Positions 52,200 to 62,659 of a stretch of 64,000 nt of DNA are shown piece by piece (the first letter of the stretch is position 1; every line of letters begins with the position of its first letter). The notes below the pieces were generated by a model. It was not told the DNA's origin. It worked only from the letters and a program-made list of their open reading frames with translations, and ran no database searches. The position numbers and the translations under genes are program-made. This DNA is from Serratia proteamaculans (lineage in GTDB: Bacteria > Pseudomonadota > Gammaproteobacteria > Enterobacterales > Enterobacteriaceae): contig NZ_SWDE01000002.1 in assembly GCF_013337185.1 (NCBI RefSeq), forward strand, positions 186,001 through 250,000, given 5' to 3'.

Positions 52200-52994
52200 T
52201 TATTTCTCCGTAGTGGTTAACTGGCGGATCAACGCCCCATCCCTGGCGAACAGTGAGTCCAGCACGTTGTAATGGTTGGCACCGTCGACCGCAACCAGGC
52301 GGACGGGCAGCTGTTTTTCTTGTAGCGCAGCATAATAATGCCGCGACTGGCCAATCAGTTCCGGCAGTTCGGCAGCGCCGTAAAATAGCGTCATCGGTTT
52401 GATGCGTTCAGGTATATTGCGCGCCGGGCTTAACTGCGCAATTTGCTGCTGGGTCAGCTGTAATTGCCGGTTAACGTAGCTGCTTAACAAGGGTTCCAAC
52501 TCGAAAATACCGCTGATCGGTAACACCACGTCGACCATAGGATGATGCTGCCAGAAACTGGCCAGATGCCCCCCGGCGGAATGGCCGCACAGATAAACCG
52601 GTGCCAGTTTATTGGGCGCAAGCCGTTGTTGAATGGCGCCTAGCGCCACACCGGTTTGCCGACAAATATCGTCAAGCGAGGCCTGTGGTGCCAGCGTATA
52701 TTCCAGCAGCACCACGTCAAAACCCAATGCCAATGGCACGGTGGCAATAAAGGCAAAGTCATCCCGTGAACAAAATTGCCAATATCCTCCGTGAATAAAT
52801 ATTAATGTTCCCTGATGCGGCTTGTCAGAATATAACCAGTCGAAAACTTCCCTGGATGAATCCCCATAGGCAATATTACGTTCGCTGCGGACTTGCTGAT
52901 AAACCGCCTGACTTCGGGTTTGGAACGAGGTCAGAATTTCATCCTCATTGTCCACCGTCGAACCGTTATCGTAACTGCCCGCCAAAAGTTTCAT
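52200..52994 (-). CDS. alpha/beta hydrolase of the arylformamidase (kynurenine formamidase) type
   Basis: 264 aa. HGGYWQFCSRDDFAFIA is the HGGYW oxyanion motif of the AFMID-type formamidases, the nucleophile is in LCGHSAGGHLASF, and NHYNVLDSL provides the terminal histidine. Known members hydrolyse N-formylkynurenine. First gene of the operon that continues with ridA, aminotransferase and permease, with only 3 bp to ridA. The true substrate is not shown here, since no dioxygenase or kynureninase gene is near. Confidence 0.75.
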   Translation of the reverse strand: MKLLAGSYDNGSTVDNEDEILTSFQTRSQAVYQQVRSERNIAYGDSSREVFDWLYSDKPHQGTLIFIHGGYWQFCSRDDFAFIATVPLALGFDVVLLEYTLAPQASLDDICRQTGVALGAIQQRLAPNKLAPVYLCGHSAGGHLASFWQHHPMVDVVLPISGIFELEPLLSSYVNRQLQLTQQQIAQLSPARNIPERIKPMTLFYGAAELPELIGQSRHYYAALQEKQLPVRLVAVDGANHYNVLDSLFARDGALIRQLTTTEK

Positions 52995-53149
52995 ATATTA
53001 AACTTCGTTTATTATTTAAGATATGCGTTAACTATTAGCACCGGGAATAATATTGTCAAGAAGGGAACAACAGCAATGCGTGCAGGGTAATATAAATCTT
53101 TTTTGCGGCTCAATAAGTTTAACCAGTGAAACTTATTGAGCCTTAATCG

Positions 53150-54055
53150 CTATTTTAACGGTGGCTGAATTTGCGCCAACTGATTTAATTCCTGCCAGGC
53201 ATAATCCCAGAAGGTACGCACCTTTAGCGGCATGCGTTGGCTATGTTGCGCCACCAGCTGCACCGGCATCGGCAAGGGTTCAAACGTCGGCAGCAGACGC
53301 ACCAGCGTCCCCGCCGCCAGGTCATCTGCCACCTGATACGACAGCAACCGGGCGATGCCCTTGCCTGCTCGCGCCGCCAGCAACTGGGTTTCAACGTCAT
53401 TGAGCAGCAAGCGCGGCGTCAGCCTTACCCGCTCACCGTTTTCCTGTGGGCCAAACCGCCACTCGCGCAGCGACGCCCGCTGGGTGCCGACGATGGTGTC
53501 ATGATCGACCAACTGTGCCGGCTCCAATGGCTCGCCGCGTAGCGCCAGATAGGCCGGACTGGCGACCGTCACCCGGGATACCTGCCCCAACCGACGCGCC
53601 ACGCGAGAAGAGTCCTGCAAATGGCCGATGCGCACCGCCACGTCCAGCCCCTCGTCGATCAAATCCAGGTTGCGATCGTTGAGCACCATTTCAATTTGCA
53701 TCTGCGGATAGAGATCGAGAAATGCCATCACCACCGGTGCCACATGCTTGCGCCCAAACTGCACCGGCGAGGTAATGCGCAGCAGGCCGCTGAGCTGGCT
53801 ATCCGCCGTATCCAGTACCGCCGCCTGGTATTCATGCAGCAGTAAATGCGCACGCTCCGCCAGCCGCAGTCCGGCTTCGGTCGGGGCCAGCCGCCGGGTG
53901 GTACGTTCAACCAACCGCGCGCCAAAACGCTGCTCCAGCGAGGCGATGGCCCGGGTCACCGCCGGGGCGGAACGTCGCAGTTTGCGACCGGCGGCGGCCA
54001 GGCTGCCATGCTGGATCACCGCTACAAAAATCGCCAGTTCGTCCAACCGATCCAT
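53150..54055 (-). CDS. LysR-family regulator
   Basis: 301 aa. The helix-turn-helix GSLAAAGRKLRRSAPAVTRAIASLE is at the N-terminus and the effector domain follows, with QFGRKHVAPVVMAFL typical of the AaeR/YafC-like subgroup. ATG 54055 has GGAA six bases before; the upstream ATG at 54067 is less likely. It is divergent from the GST gene (98 bp) and upstream of the hydrolase operon on the same strand. The GST operon is the more likely target by position. Confidence 0.85.
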   Translation of the reverse strand: MDRLDELAIFVAVIQHGSLAAAGRKLRRSAPAVTRAIASLEQRFGARLVERTTRRLAPTEAGLRLAERAHLLLHEYQAAVLDTADSQLSGLLRITSPVQFGRKHVAPVVMAFLDLYPQMQIEMVLNDRNLDLIDEGLDVAVRIGHLQDSSRVARRLGQVSRVTVASPAYLALRGEPLEPAQLVDHDTIVGTQRASLREWRFGPQENGERVRLTPRLLLNDVETQLLAARAGKGIARLLSYQVADDLAAGTLVRLLPTFEPLPMPVQLVAQHSQRMPLKVRTFWDYAWQELNQLAQIQPPLK

Positions 54056-54153
54056 AGACTGTTCCATAAATTGAAATTATCAATTTCCAGATTGCCGGAT
54101 TTCGCTCACCGACTGCAAGAGTATGCTGATTAAAATCCTTCAGGAGTGTGATT

Positions 54154-54771
54154 ATGCAAAAGCTAAAACTGTACGGTACCCCGCTTTCCGGCCACGTCCA
54201 CCGCGTGGCGTTGCTGTTGCGGATGCTCGAGCTGCCGTATGACTTTATCGAAGCCCCCGCAGCGGTGCGCCAAAGCGAAGCCTTTCTGCGCCTGAACCCT
54301 TTTGGCCAGATCCCGCTACTGGTGGATGACGAGCTGGCGCTGGCCGACAGCAACGCCATTTTGGTGTACCTGGCCAAGCGCTATGCGCCGGATAGCCATT
54401 GGTTACCCGAAGAGCCCGTGGCCGCGGCCCAGGTGCAGGAATGGCTGTCCAGAGCTGCGGGAGAAGTCCGCTATGGGCCGGCTTCCGCTCGTTTGAACGC
54501 CCAATTCGGCGTGCCAGAGGATTATCAGACCGCGCAGGCCGTCAGCGCGCGCTTCCTGCCTCACATGGAGCAGCATCTGACCGACCGCCAGTTTCTGGCG
54601 ACGGCACAGGCCACCATTGGCGATCTGGCCTGCTACAGTTATGTGGCGGTAGCGCCGGAAGGTGGCATTTCGCTGGCCCCTTACCCGGCAATCCAGCGCT
54701 GGGTCGCACGCATTGCCGCATTGCCCGGCTTCTTTGCCATGCCACCGCTGCCGTACCCCGTCGAGAGGTAA
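54154..54771 (+). CDS. glutathione S-transferase family protein
   Basis: 205 aa. The thioredoxin-like N-terminal domain has LYGTPLSGHVHRVALLL and the cis-proline region GQIPLLVDDELALADSNAIL with the usual SNAIL glutathione-binding block. The C-terminal part is helical. It probably conjugates or reduces an electrophile. AGGAG seven bases before ATG 54154. The next gene begins 5 bp after its stop. Confidence 0.88.
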   Translation: MQKLKLYGTPLSGHVHRVALLLRMLELPYDFIEAPAAVRQSEAFLRLNPFGQIPLLVDDELALADSNAILVYLAKRYAPDSHWLPEEPVAAAQVQEWLSRAAGEVRYGPASARLNAQFGVPEDYQTAQAVSARFLPHMEQHLTDRQFLATAQATIGDLACYSYVAVAPEGGISLAPYPAIQRWVARIAALPGFFAMPPLPYPVER

Positions 54772-54776
54772 ATCCG

Positions 54777-55691
54777 ATGATCCCGCAGATGTTCCACCCC
54801 GATGAACTACGTGCCCAGACCCTGGCCGGATTTGACCAGGTGGGCGGCGGTATTTTCCCCAGCATGCCCGACCAGCACCGCAAGTTTTTCGAAGCGCTGC
54901 CTTACCTGTTTGTCGCCACGCTGGACGAGCAAGGTTGGCCGGTGGCTACGTTGTTTAGCGGCCCGCCCGGATTTTTGCGTACGCCGGATAGCACCCACCT
55001 GCGTATCAGCACTCCACGCCGCAACGACGATCCGGCGCAGGCGGCACTGCAATCCGGCCTGCCGGTGGGAGCACTGGGGCTGGATTTTAGCAATCGACGC
55101 CGTAACCGCGCCAACGGTGTGATTGGACGTACCGACAAAAACCGCATTGAGATCGAAGTCAGGCAAAGCTTCGGCAACTGTCCGCAATATATCCAGCGGC
55201 GCGAGCTGTATCCGGCCCCCGCCAACCCTGCGCCAATTGAATATCTCACCACGCTGGATGCAGCCGCACAGGCGTTGATTCGCAGCGCGGATACCTGTTT
55301 CGTGGCCAGTGCTGCCCATACCCAGCTGGCACAAGGCGGCGTGGATATTTCGCACCGCGGCGGAAAACCGGGATTTATTTATCTGGAGGGAAACACTCTG
55401 TGGATACCGGATTTTCGTGGCAATCGCTATATGAATACCCTGGGCAACCTGTTGGCGCAACCGCGGGCGGCGTTGCTGTTTATCGATTTTGAACGCGGGG
55501 ATGTTTTACATTTGCTGGGGGAAACGCAGATCCTCTGGCAAGCAGAGAGGGGCCAGGGTGTGGCGGGTGCAGAGCGCTATTGGCGCTTCGATATACAGCG
55601 CGCATGGCGTTTTTCACAGGCCCTGCCGTGGCGCGGCCGCAATCTTGAGTTCTCCCCGGCAACGCTCAATACCGGGGTGTGGTCGGAATAA
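54777..55691 (+). CDS. pyridoxamine-5'-phosphate-oxidase-like flavin-binding protein
   Basis: 304 aa of the split-barrel flavin-binding type. PYLFVATLDEQGWPVATLF and a second half with HRGGKPGFIYLEGNTLWIPDFRGNRY are typical; the repeat of two split-barrel units fits its length. It is co-transcribed with a GST gene (5 bp gap), a pairing that is frequent. It may act on a flavin-dependent reduction or as a domain partner; substrate unknown. Confidence 0.8.
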   Translation: MIPQMFHPDELRAQTLAGFDQVGGGIFPSMPDQHRKFFEALPYLFVATLDEQGWPVATLFSGPPGFLRTPDSTHLRISTPRRNDDPAQAALQSGLPVGALGLDFSNRRRNRANGVIGRTDKNRIEIEVRQSFGNCPQYIQRRELYPAPANPAPIEYLTTLDAAAQALIRSADTCFVASAAHTQLAQGGVDISHRGGKPGFIYLEGNTLWIPDFRGNRYMNTLGNLLAQPRAALLFIDFERGDVLHLLGETQILWQAERGQGVAGAERYWRFDIQRAWRFSQALPWRGRNLEFSPATLNTGVWSE

Positions 55692-55716
55692 ATCTGCACA
55701 GATATGCGGATGAACT

Positions 55717-55808
55717 TCCCCCTCTCCCAGGGGAGAGGGCCGGGGTGAGGGGTTTTAACATTGCTGCTGCCTGTATCCCCTCACCCTAACCCTCTCCCAA
55801 AGGAGAGG
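55717..55808. repeat. head-to-head pair of CCCTCTCC-type repeats
   Basis: Copy 1 at 55717-55751 (CCCCTCTCCCAGGGGAGAGG followed by GCCGGGGTGAGGGG) and copy 2 at 55776-55808 in inverse orientation. Together they can form a large cruciform or mRNA hairpin after the PNPOx-like gene. A further copy overlaps the MocR gene. Confidence 0.75.
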
Positions 55809-55821
55809 GAATACTCGGAGT

Positions 55822-56034
55822 TTATACGCTGTGTTCTACCGTTGTGGCCGCCTGATAAAGCTGGCGGAAATAGCTCAGGCGCTCAAAGAACAATTGGCTT
55901 TGCGACTCCGACATATTACCGGCCACTTTGCCGGCGTCTACCTCTCGCCCCTGCCACTCCATCAACGCAATGCTGGAAGCCAAAAAATCCATTTCTCCGC
56001 CGCCATAAAGATGTCTGTCCACTGATTTCATCAT
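55822..56034 (-). CDS. small hypothetical protein, 70 aa
   Basis: ATG 56034 has AGGAG seven bases upstream, which is far better than the upstream in-frame ATGs (to 56154). The product begins MMKSVDRHLYGGGEMDFLAS and contains EWQGREVDAGKVAGNMSESQ; it is acidic, soluble and helical. I recognise no domain. It resembles small enterobacterial stress-regulated proteins in size only. It stands convergent to the repeat pair and divergent to gabD. Confidence 0.6.
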   Translation of the reverse strand: MMKSVDRHLYGGGEMDFLASSIALMEWQGREVDAGKVAGNMSESQSQLFFERLSYFRQLYQAATTVEHSV

Positions 56035-56251
56035 TTGCACACTCCTTTTAATCACATCGAAAAGGGTCATATGCCTGCTGGTTTCAGTATCGTCCCGACG
56101 GCGGATGTTTTTTGTACAGAAGGTGCTCATGGCAGCAAATTGATTAGTTGCCATGGATCGGGCAAATAGAGGCGGAAAAGTTTGCTAGGGTAAAGGGGTG
56201 CCGTTTGGGATAGGTCACCCTGTGTTGAATTCTGAAAAAGGAAGATAACCG

Positions 56252-57727
56252 ATGAGCAATCACTTCTCTGCCACCCTCAAAGATCCTGCGCTGTTCCGCG
56301 AGGCCAACTATATCGACGGGCAATGGCTGCCGATCAAAGGCGACCAGAGCATCAAGATCCACAATCCCGCCACCGGCGAACTGGTCGGTCAGGTGCCAGC
56401 GTTGGGTGCCAAAGAGACCGCGCTGGCGATCGCCGCCGCGAAAAAGGCCCAGCCGGCCTGGCGCGCATTAACCGCCAAAGAGCGTGCCGGCAAACTGCGC
56501 CGCCTGTTCGAGTTGATGATGGAGAATCAGGACGATCTGGCGCTGATCATGACCGCAGAACAGGGCAAGCCGCTGGCGGAAAGCCGGGGTGAGATTGCCT
56601 ACGCGGCGTCCTTTATCGAGTGGTTTGCCGAAGAGGGCAAACGCGTCTACGGTGACACCATTCCGCAGCCCCAGGCCGGGCGCCGCATCATCGTGCAGAA
56701 AGAGCCGATTGGGGTATTTGCTGCCATTACGCCGTGGAATTTCCCGGCGGCGATGATCACCCGTAAAGCGGGCCCCGGCTGGGCTGCGGGCTGTACCGGG
56801 GTGATCCGCCCCGCCAGCCAAACCCCCTTCTCTGCACTGGCCATCGCCGTGCTGGCCGAGCGTGCGGGCTTGCCGGCCGGAGTTTGCAACGTAATCACCG
56901 GCCCGAGCCAGGCAATAGGGGCGGAACTGACCGCCAACCCGGACGTACGCAAGCTCTCCTTCACCGGCAGCACCGAGGTGGGTGCGCAACTGCTGGCGCA
57001 GTGTGCCCCAACCATCAAAAAGACCAGTATGGAACTGGGCGGCAACGCGCCGTTTATCGTATTTGACGATGCCGATCTGGACGCCGCCGTGACAGGCGCC
57101 GTAGCTTCCAAATACCGCAATGCCGGGCAGACCTGCGTGTGTACCAACCGTTTTCTGGTGCAGGACGGCATCTACGACGCCTTCGCCGAAAAGCTCAAAG
57201 CGGCGGTAGAGAAGCTGAAGGTGGGCAACGGCCTGGACGAAGGCGTGACTATCGGCCCGTTGATTAACCCGGCCGCCGTGGAAAAGGTCAACGAGCATAT
57301 CGCCGACGCTGTGCAGTTGGGTGCCAGGGTTCTGCTCGGAGGCAAACCCCATGCGCTGGGCAATAACTTCTTTACGCCGACCATTCTGACCAACGTGCCA
57401 CGGCAGGCCAAAATCTTCCATGAAGAGACCTTTGGCCCGGTAGCGCCGTTAATCCGTTTCAATAACGAAGCCGAAGCCATTGAGCTGGCCAATGACACGC
57501 CGTTTGGCCTGGCCTCGTACTTCTACAGCCGGGATATCGGTCGGGTCATGCGCGTCGCCGAAGCGCTGGAATACGGCATCGTCGGCATTAATGAAGGGCT
57601 GATTTCCACCGAAGTCGCCCCCTTCGGCGGGGTTAAAAACTCCGGGCTGGGCCGTGAGGGGTCAAAATACGGCATCGAGGATTATCTTGAGATTAAGTAC
57701 CTGTGCCTTGGTGGGCTAGGGAGCTAA
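56252..57727 (+). CDS. gabD: NAD(P)-dependent succinate-semialdehyde dehydrogenase
   Basis: 491 aa ALDH. EPIGVFAAITPWNFPAAMI (cofactor site), ELGGNAPFIVFDDADLD with the general base and the nucleophile C295 in AGQTCVCTNR. C297 close behind is the second cysteine typical of SSADHs. The ending FGGVKNSGLGREGSKYGIEDY is specific for GabD. It oxidises succinic semialdehyde to succinate. There is no gabT or gabP here. Ribosome site AAGGAAG. Confidence 0.9.
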   Translation: MSNHFSATLKDPALFREANYIDGQWLPIKGDQSIKIHNPATGELVGQVPALGAKETALAIAAAKKAQPAWRALTAKERAGKLRRLFELMMENQDDLALIMTAEQGKPLAESRGEIAYAASFIEWFAEEGKRVYGDTIPQPQAGRRIIVQKEPIGVFAAITPWNFPAAMITRKAGPGWAAGCTGVIRPASQTPFSALAIAVLAERAGLPAGVCNVITGPSQAIGAELTANPDVRKLSFTGSTEVGAQLLAQCAPTIKKTSMELGGNAPFIVFDDADLDAAVTGAVASKYRNAGQTCVCTNRFLVQDGIYDAFAEKLKAAVEKLKVGNGLDEGVTIGPLINPAAVEKVNEHIADAVQLGARVLLGGKPHALGNNFFTPTILTNVPRQAKIFHEETFGPVAPLIRFNNEAEAIELANDTPFGLASYFYSRDIGRVMRVAEALEYGIVGINEGLISTEVAPFGGVKNSGLGREGSKYGIEDYLEIKYLCLGGLGS

Positions 57728-57746
57728 TCACCCGATGTCTTTATAC

Positions 57747-57765
57747 GGCCCGCACGGTGCGGGCC
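57747..57765. terminator. hairpin between convergent gabD and yagU
   Basis: GGCCCGCAC-g-GTGCGGGCC is a 19-bp perfect palindrome in the gap of two convergent genes, followed by A/T-rich bases on both sides. Confidence 0.65.
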
Positions 57766-57774
57766 AGTAAAAGA

Positions 57775-58302
57775 TTATTGGAATTCGGGATCGGGTTTGC
57801 CGGTGATGCGGTTACGGATATCACGACGGAAGATCTCAATGGTCCACATCCACAGAATATGACCCAGCGTTTCGGAAAATATCTCGTCAACCGGTAGATC
57901 CCAGGCAGGTGGTGCCCAGCCACCTAACGGCAGCACCACTCCATGGAACATCAGCGTAATCAGCAGGCCAAACGCCACGCCTTGCCACAGTTTGATTTTG
58001 GGGAAAATCTCCGCCAGGAAACAATACGCCATGGCAAAAAAGATGGAGAACAAATGGTGAACGCCAGCCACGCCCCAATTGACCACATGCCCGGAATACT
58101 GATAAACCAGATCGCCGGTTTTAATGCCCAAATCATTCAGCATCTCCATCGGGGGAATGGCTCTGTCCGGCGTACGCGGCGGCAATGGGTTTTCGGTGCC
58201 CCACTTCACAAAGCTGGCGACATTTCCGCCGACAAAACCGGCGAACAACGCCGCCCGATAATTACGTACATTTTTCCTTGTCACTGCCAACCAATAGTCC
58301 AT
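57775..58302 (-). CDS. yagU: YagU-family (DUF1440) inner-membrane protein
   Basis: 175 aa. AALFAGFVGGNVASFVKWGTENPLPPR and VAGVHHLFSIFFAMAYCFLAEIFPKIKLWQG resemble E. coli YagU, which affects acid resistance. About four membrane helices. The ending IEIFRRDIRNRITGKPDPE is almost the same as in YagU. The start at 58302 is chosen for length and the purine-rich GGGATGGGAAT upstream; the longer frame starts at 58356. Confidence 0.88.
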   Translation of the reverse strand: MDYWLAVTRKNVRNYRAALFAGFVGGNVASFVKWGTENPLPPRTPDRAIPPMEMLNDLGIKTGDLVYQYSGHVVNWGVAGVHHLFSIFFAMAYCFLAEIFPKIKLWQGVAFGLLITLMFHGVVLPLGGWAPPAWDLPVDEIFSETLGHILWMWTIEIFRRDIRNRITGKPDPEFQ

Positions 58303-58446
58303 GTCATTCCCATCCCTGTTATCAATAATGTGGTTGAATGATAAACCGCGACACATTGAACCGTCTGTAGCCGAAAGACGATTATGTATTGCGATTCCTC
58401 TGACATTATAGTGGCTCTTCTGACAGTCGTTTAAGTGAGGGCCGTA

Positions 58447-58815
58447 ATGGAATTATCCGCCGCTATCCCCATTCTTCGCATCTTCTCGGTTGAAAAAGCC
58501 AGGGAGTTTTATCTGGATTTTCTCGGTTTCACGCTGGATTGGGAGCACCGTTTCAGTGAAGACCTGCCGCTGTATATGCAGATCACCCGCTCCGGCCTGA
58601 CGCTTCACCTCAGCGAACACCACGGTGACAGCACGCCGGGTTCCGCCCTTTTCATTCCCACCCAGGATATCGACGCACTGCACGCCGAGCTGTCGGCCAG
58701 GCAGTATCGCTATGCCAGGCCGGGGGTTGAAACTGTCGACTGGGGAAAAGAGCTGAACATCGCCGATCCCTTCGGTAATCGGCTGCGGTTTTGTGAGCAG
58801 ATTGGCAATGCTTGA
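58447..58815 (+). CDS. VOC/glyoxalase-family protein (bleomycin-resistance-like)
   Basis: 122 aa. AIPILRIFSVEKAREFYLDFLGFTLDWEHR at its N-terminus and IADPFGNRLRF at the end are clear VOC features. This subgroup is close to bleomycin-binding proteins and other dimeric ligand binders; metal-ligand glutamates of glyoxalase I cannot be fixed. ATG 58447 has GAGGG five bases before. Alone on the plus strand between yagU and the cupin gene. Confidence 0.85.
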   Translation: MELSAAIPILRIFSVEKAREFYLDFLGFTLDWEHRFSEDLPLYMQITRSGLTLHLSEHHGDSTPGSALFIPTQDIDALHAELSARQYRYARPGVETVDWGKELNIADPFGNRLRFCEQIGNA

Positions 58816-58831
58816 CGATCGAATGCCGGTA

Positions 58832-59227
58832 TTACTTTTGGTACTGCGCGTCGCTGACCTGCTCCAGCCAATCTACCGGGCTGCCGTTTAATGATTCGGC
58901 GATGGCAATGTGGGTCATGGCGGTGTCCGGCGTCGCGCCGTGCCAGTGTTTGACGTCCTCCGGGATCCAGACGATATCGCCCTGATTCATTTCCTGAGTC
59001 TCCTCGCCCCATACCTGGATCCAACCGCGCCCCTGGGTGACAATCAACGTCTGGCCGAGCGGATGGGTGTGCCAGGCGGTACGCGCGCCTGGCTCAAAGG
59101 TCACGGTAGCACCGCCCACGCGGGCCGGCTCACTGCCGGCAAACGGCGCATCGATCCGCACCTTACCGGTAAAATAGTCTTCTGGACCCGGACGGGAGGG
59201 TTGGGAACCACTGCGTTGAATTTTCAT
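58832..59227 (-). CDS. cupin-domain protein
   Basis: 131 aa. [19 protein letters not shown] is cupin motif 1 (His, His, and Gln in place of Glu) and [17 protein letters not shown] is motif 2 with the last His. A metal-binding small cupin is likely. ATG 59227 follows GGAG by seven bases; the longer frame is not supported. Downstream of the CMD-protein gene on the same strand, so probably co-transcribed; such cupins often join carboxymuconolactone decarboxylase-like proteins. Confidence 0.87.
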   Translation of the reverse strand: MKIQRSGSQPSRPGPEDYFTGKVRIDAPFAGSEPARVGGATVTFEPGARTAWHTHPLGQTLIVTQGRGWIQVWGEETQEMNQGDIVWIPEDVKHWHGATPDTAMTHIAIAESLNGSPVDWLEQVSDAQYQK

Positions 59228-59312
59228 TTGTTGCTCCGTTTCGGCCAAAGTGGCCGACGCTAATAGGGACAGAATAATTGTAGAGGCTGCCAGTCACTTC
59301 ACCGGGTAATTC

Positions 59313-60095
59313 CTAACGGGTGACGGGTGATGAAGAGGCGCGCTTGGCAAACACCTCTTTGGCGACCGGTACGGCGGACATGGCGTTGGGCCAACCGACG
59401 TAAAAAGCCAGATGAGCAATAGCTTCGCCAGCCTGTTGCTGGGTCAGGCCGTTGTCCATTGCCTTGTTGAGATGGAAGGTTATTTGCGCCACCTGCCCGT
59501 TGGCCACCAGTGCGCTCACCGTAACCAAACTGCGATCGCGGGGTGCCAGGGCCGGCCGGAGCCAAAGATCGTGAAACAGCACGTCCGAGGTGTAGGCAAC
59601 CAGCCCAGGGAATTGCTCACTGCCGACCGCGTTTTCCACCGCACTGGCCCGCAGTCGTTCCGCCGCCTCATCCAGCGGCAGCCGTTGGGGATCCGCCGCC
59701 GGCAATTCGGCAGCGTTAATGCCGCGCCGTTGAAAAACCTCACGCGCAGCCTCTACTGCCGTCATAGCATTACCCCAGCCGGTATAGAAAGCCAGATGGG
59801 TGATAATCTCCGACAGTTCAGCGGCTTTCACGCCGTTGTCCAACGCCTGGTTGAATTGATCTGCCATCAAGGCGTTTTGGTTGCGGGCGATAACCGCTGC
59901 GACGGTGATCACGCTGCGGTCGCGCGGCGAAAGCTCCGGACGCAGCCAAAGATCGCCCTGTAATGTGTCACGCTGAAATTGAGCCAATGCCGGTGAAACG
60001 CTTTTAACCCGCTGTTCCGACTCCAGAGTTTCTGCCCCGGCACTGCCGGAAATCGCCATCGACATAGAAAGGGCTGTGGCTGCAAAATATTTCAT
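59313..60095 (-). CDS. secreted tandem carboxymuconolactone-decarboxylase-family protein
   Basis: 260 aa. A signal peptide (MKYFAATALSMSMAISGSAG) is followed by two CMD domains in tandem (about 45-125 and 160-245). Both have the LRPxLxPRDRSxxTVxA and ITHLAFYTGWGNAM or IAHLAFYVGWPNAM blocks. The reactive CxxC of the AhpD type is absent, so it is not a peroxidase of that kind. It would act in the periplasm, which is unusual for this family in core metabolism. Divergent LysR gene at 60267. Confidence 0.85.
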   Translation of the reverse strand: MKYFAATALSMSMAISGSAGAETLESEQRVKSVSPALAQFQRDTLQGDLWLRPELSPRDRSVITVAAVIARNQNALMADQFNQALDNGVKAAELSEIITHLAFYTGWGNAMTAVEAAREVFQRRGINAAELPAADPQRLPLDEAAERLRASAVENAVGSEQFPGLVAYTSDVLFHDLWLRPALAPRDRSLVTVSALVANGQVAQITFHLNKAMDNGLTQQQAGEAIAHLAFYVGWPNAMSAVPVAKEVFAKRASSSPVTR

Positions 60096-60161
60096 TCATT
60101 TATCTCCCGATAATGGTGGCGCGATAGACAAAAGATAACGTCGCTCCCGCATCCGGACTAG

Positions 60162-61166
<1,005 letters not shown>

Positions 61167-61169
61167 ACC

Positions 61170-61199
61170 GCCTCCTGCCGACGGCTTATGGCAGGAGGC
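61170..61199. terminator. bidirectional hairpin between LysR and aldo/keto reductase genes
   Basis: GCCTCCTGCC (61170-61179) and GGCAGGAGGC (61190-61199) form a perfect 10-bp stem with a 10-base loop in the gap of convergent genes. Confidence 0.65.
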
Positions 61200-61205
61200 G
61201 CCGGA

Positions 61206-62659
<1,454 letters not shown>

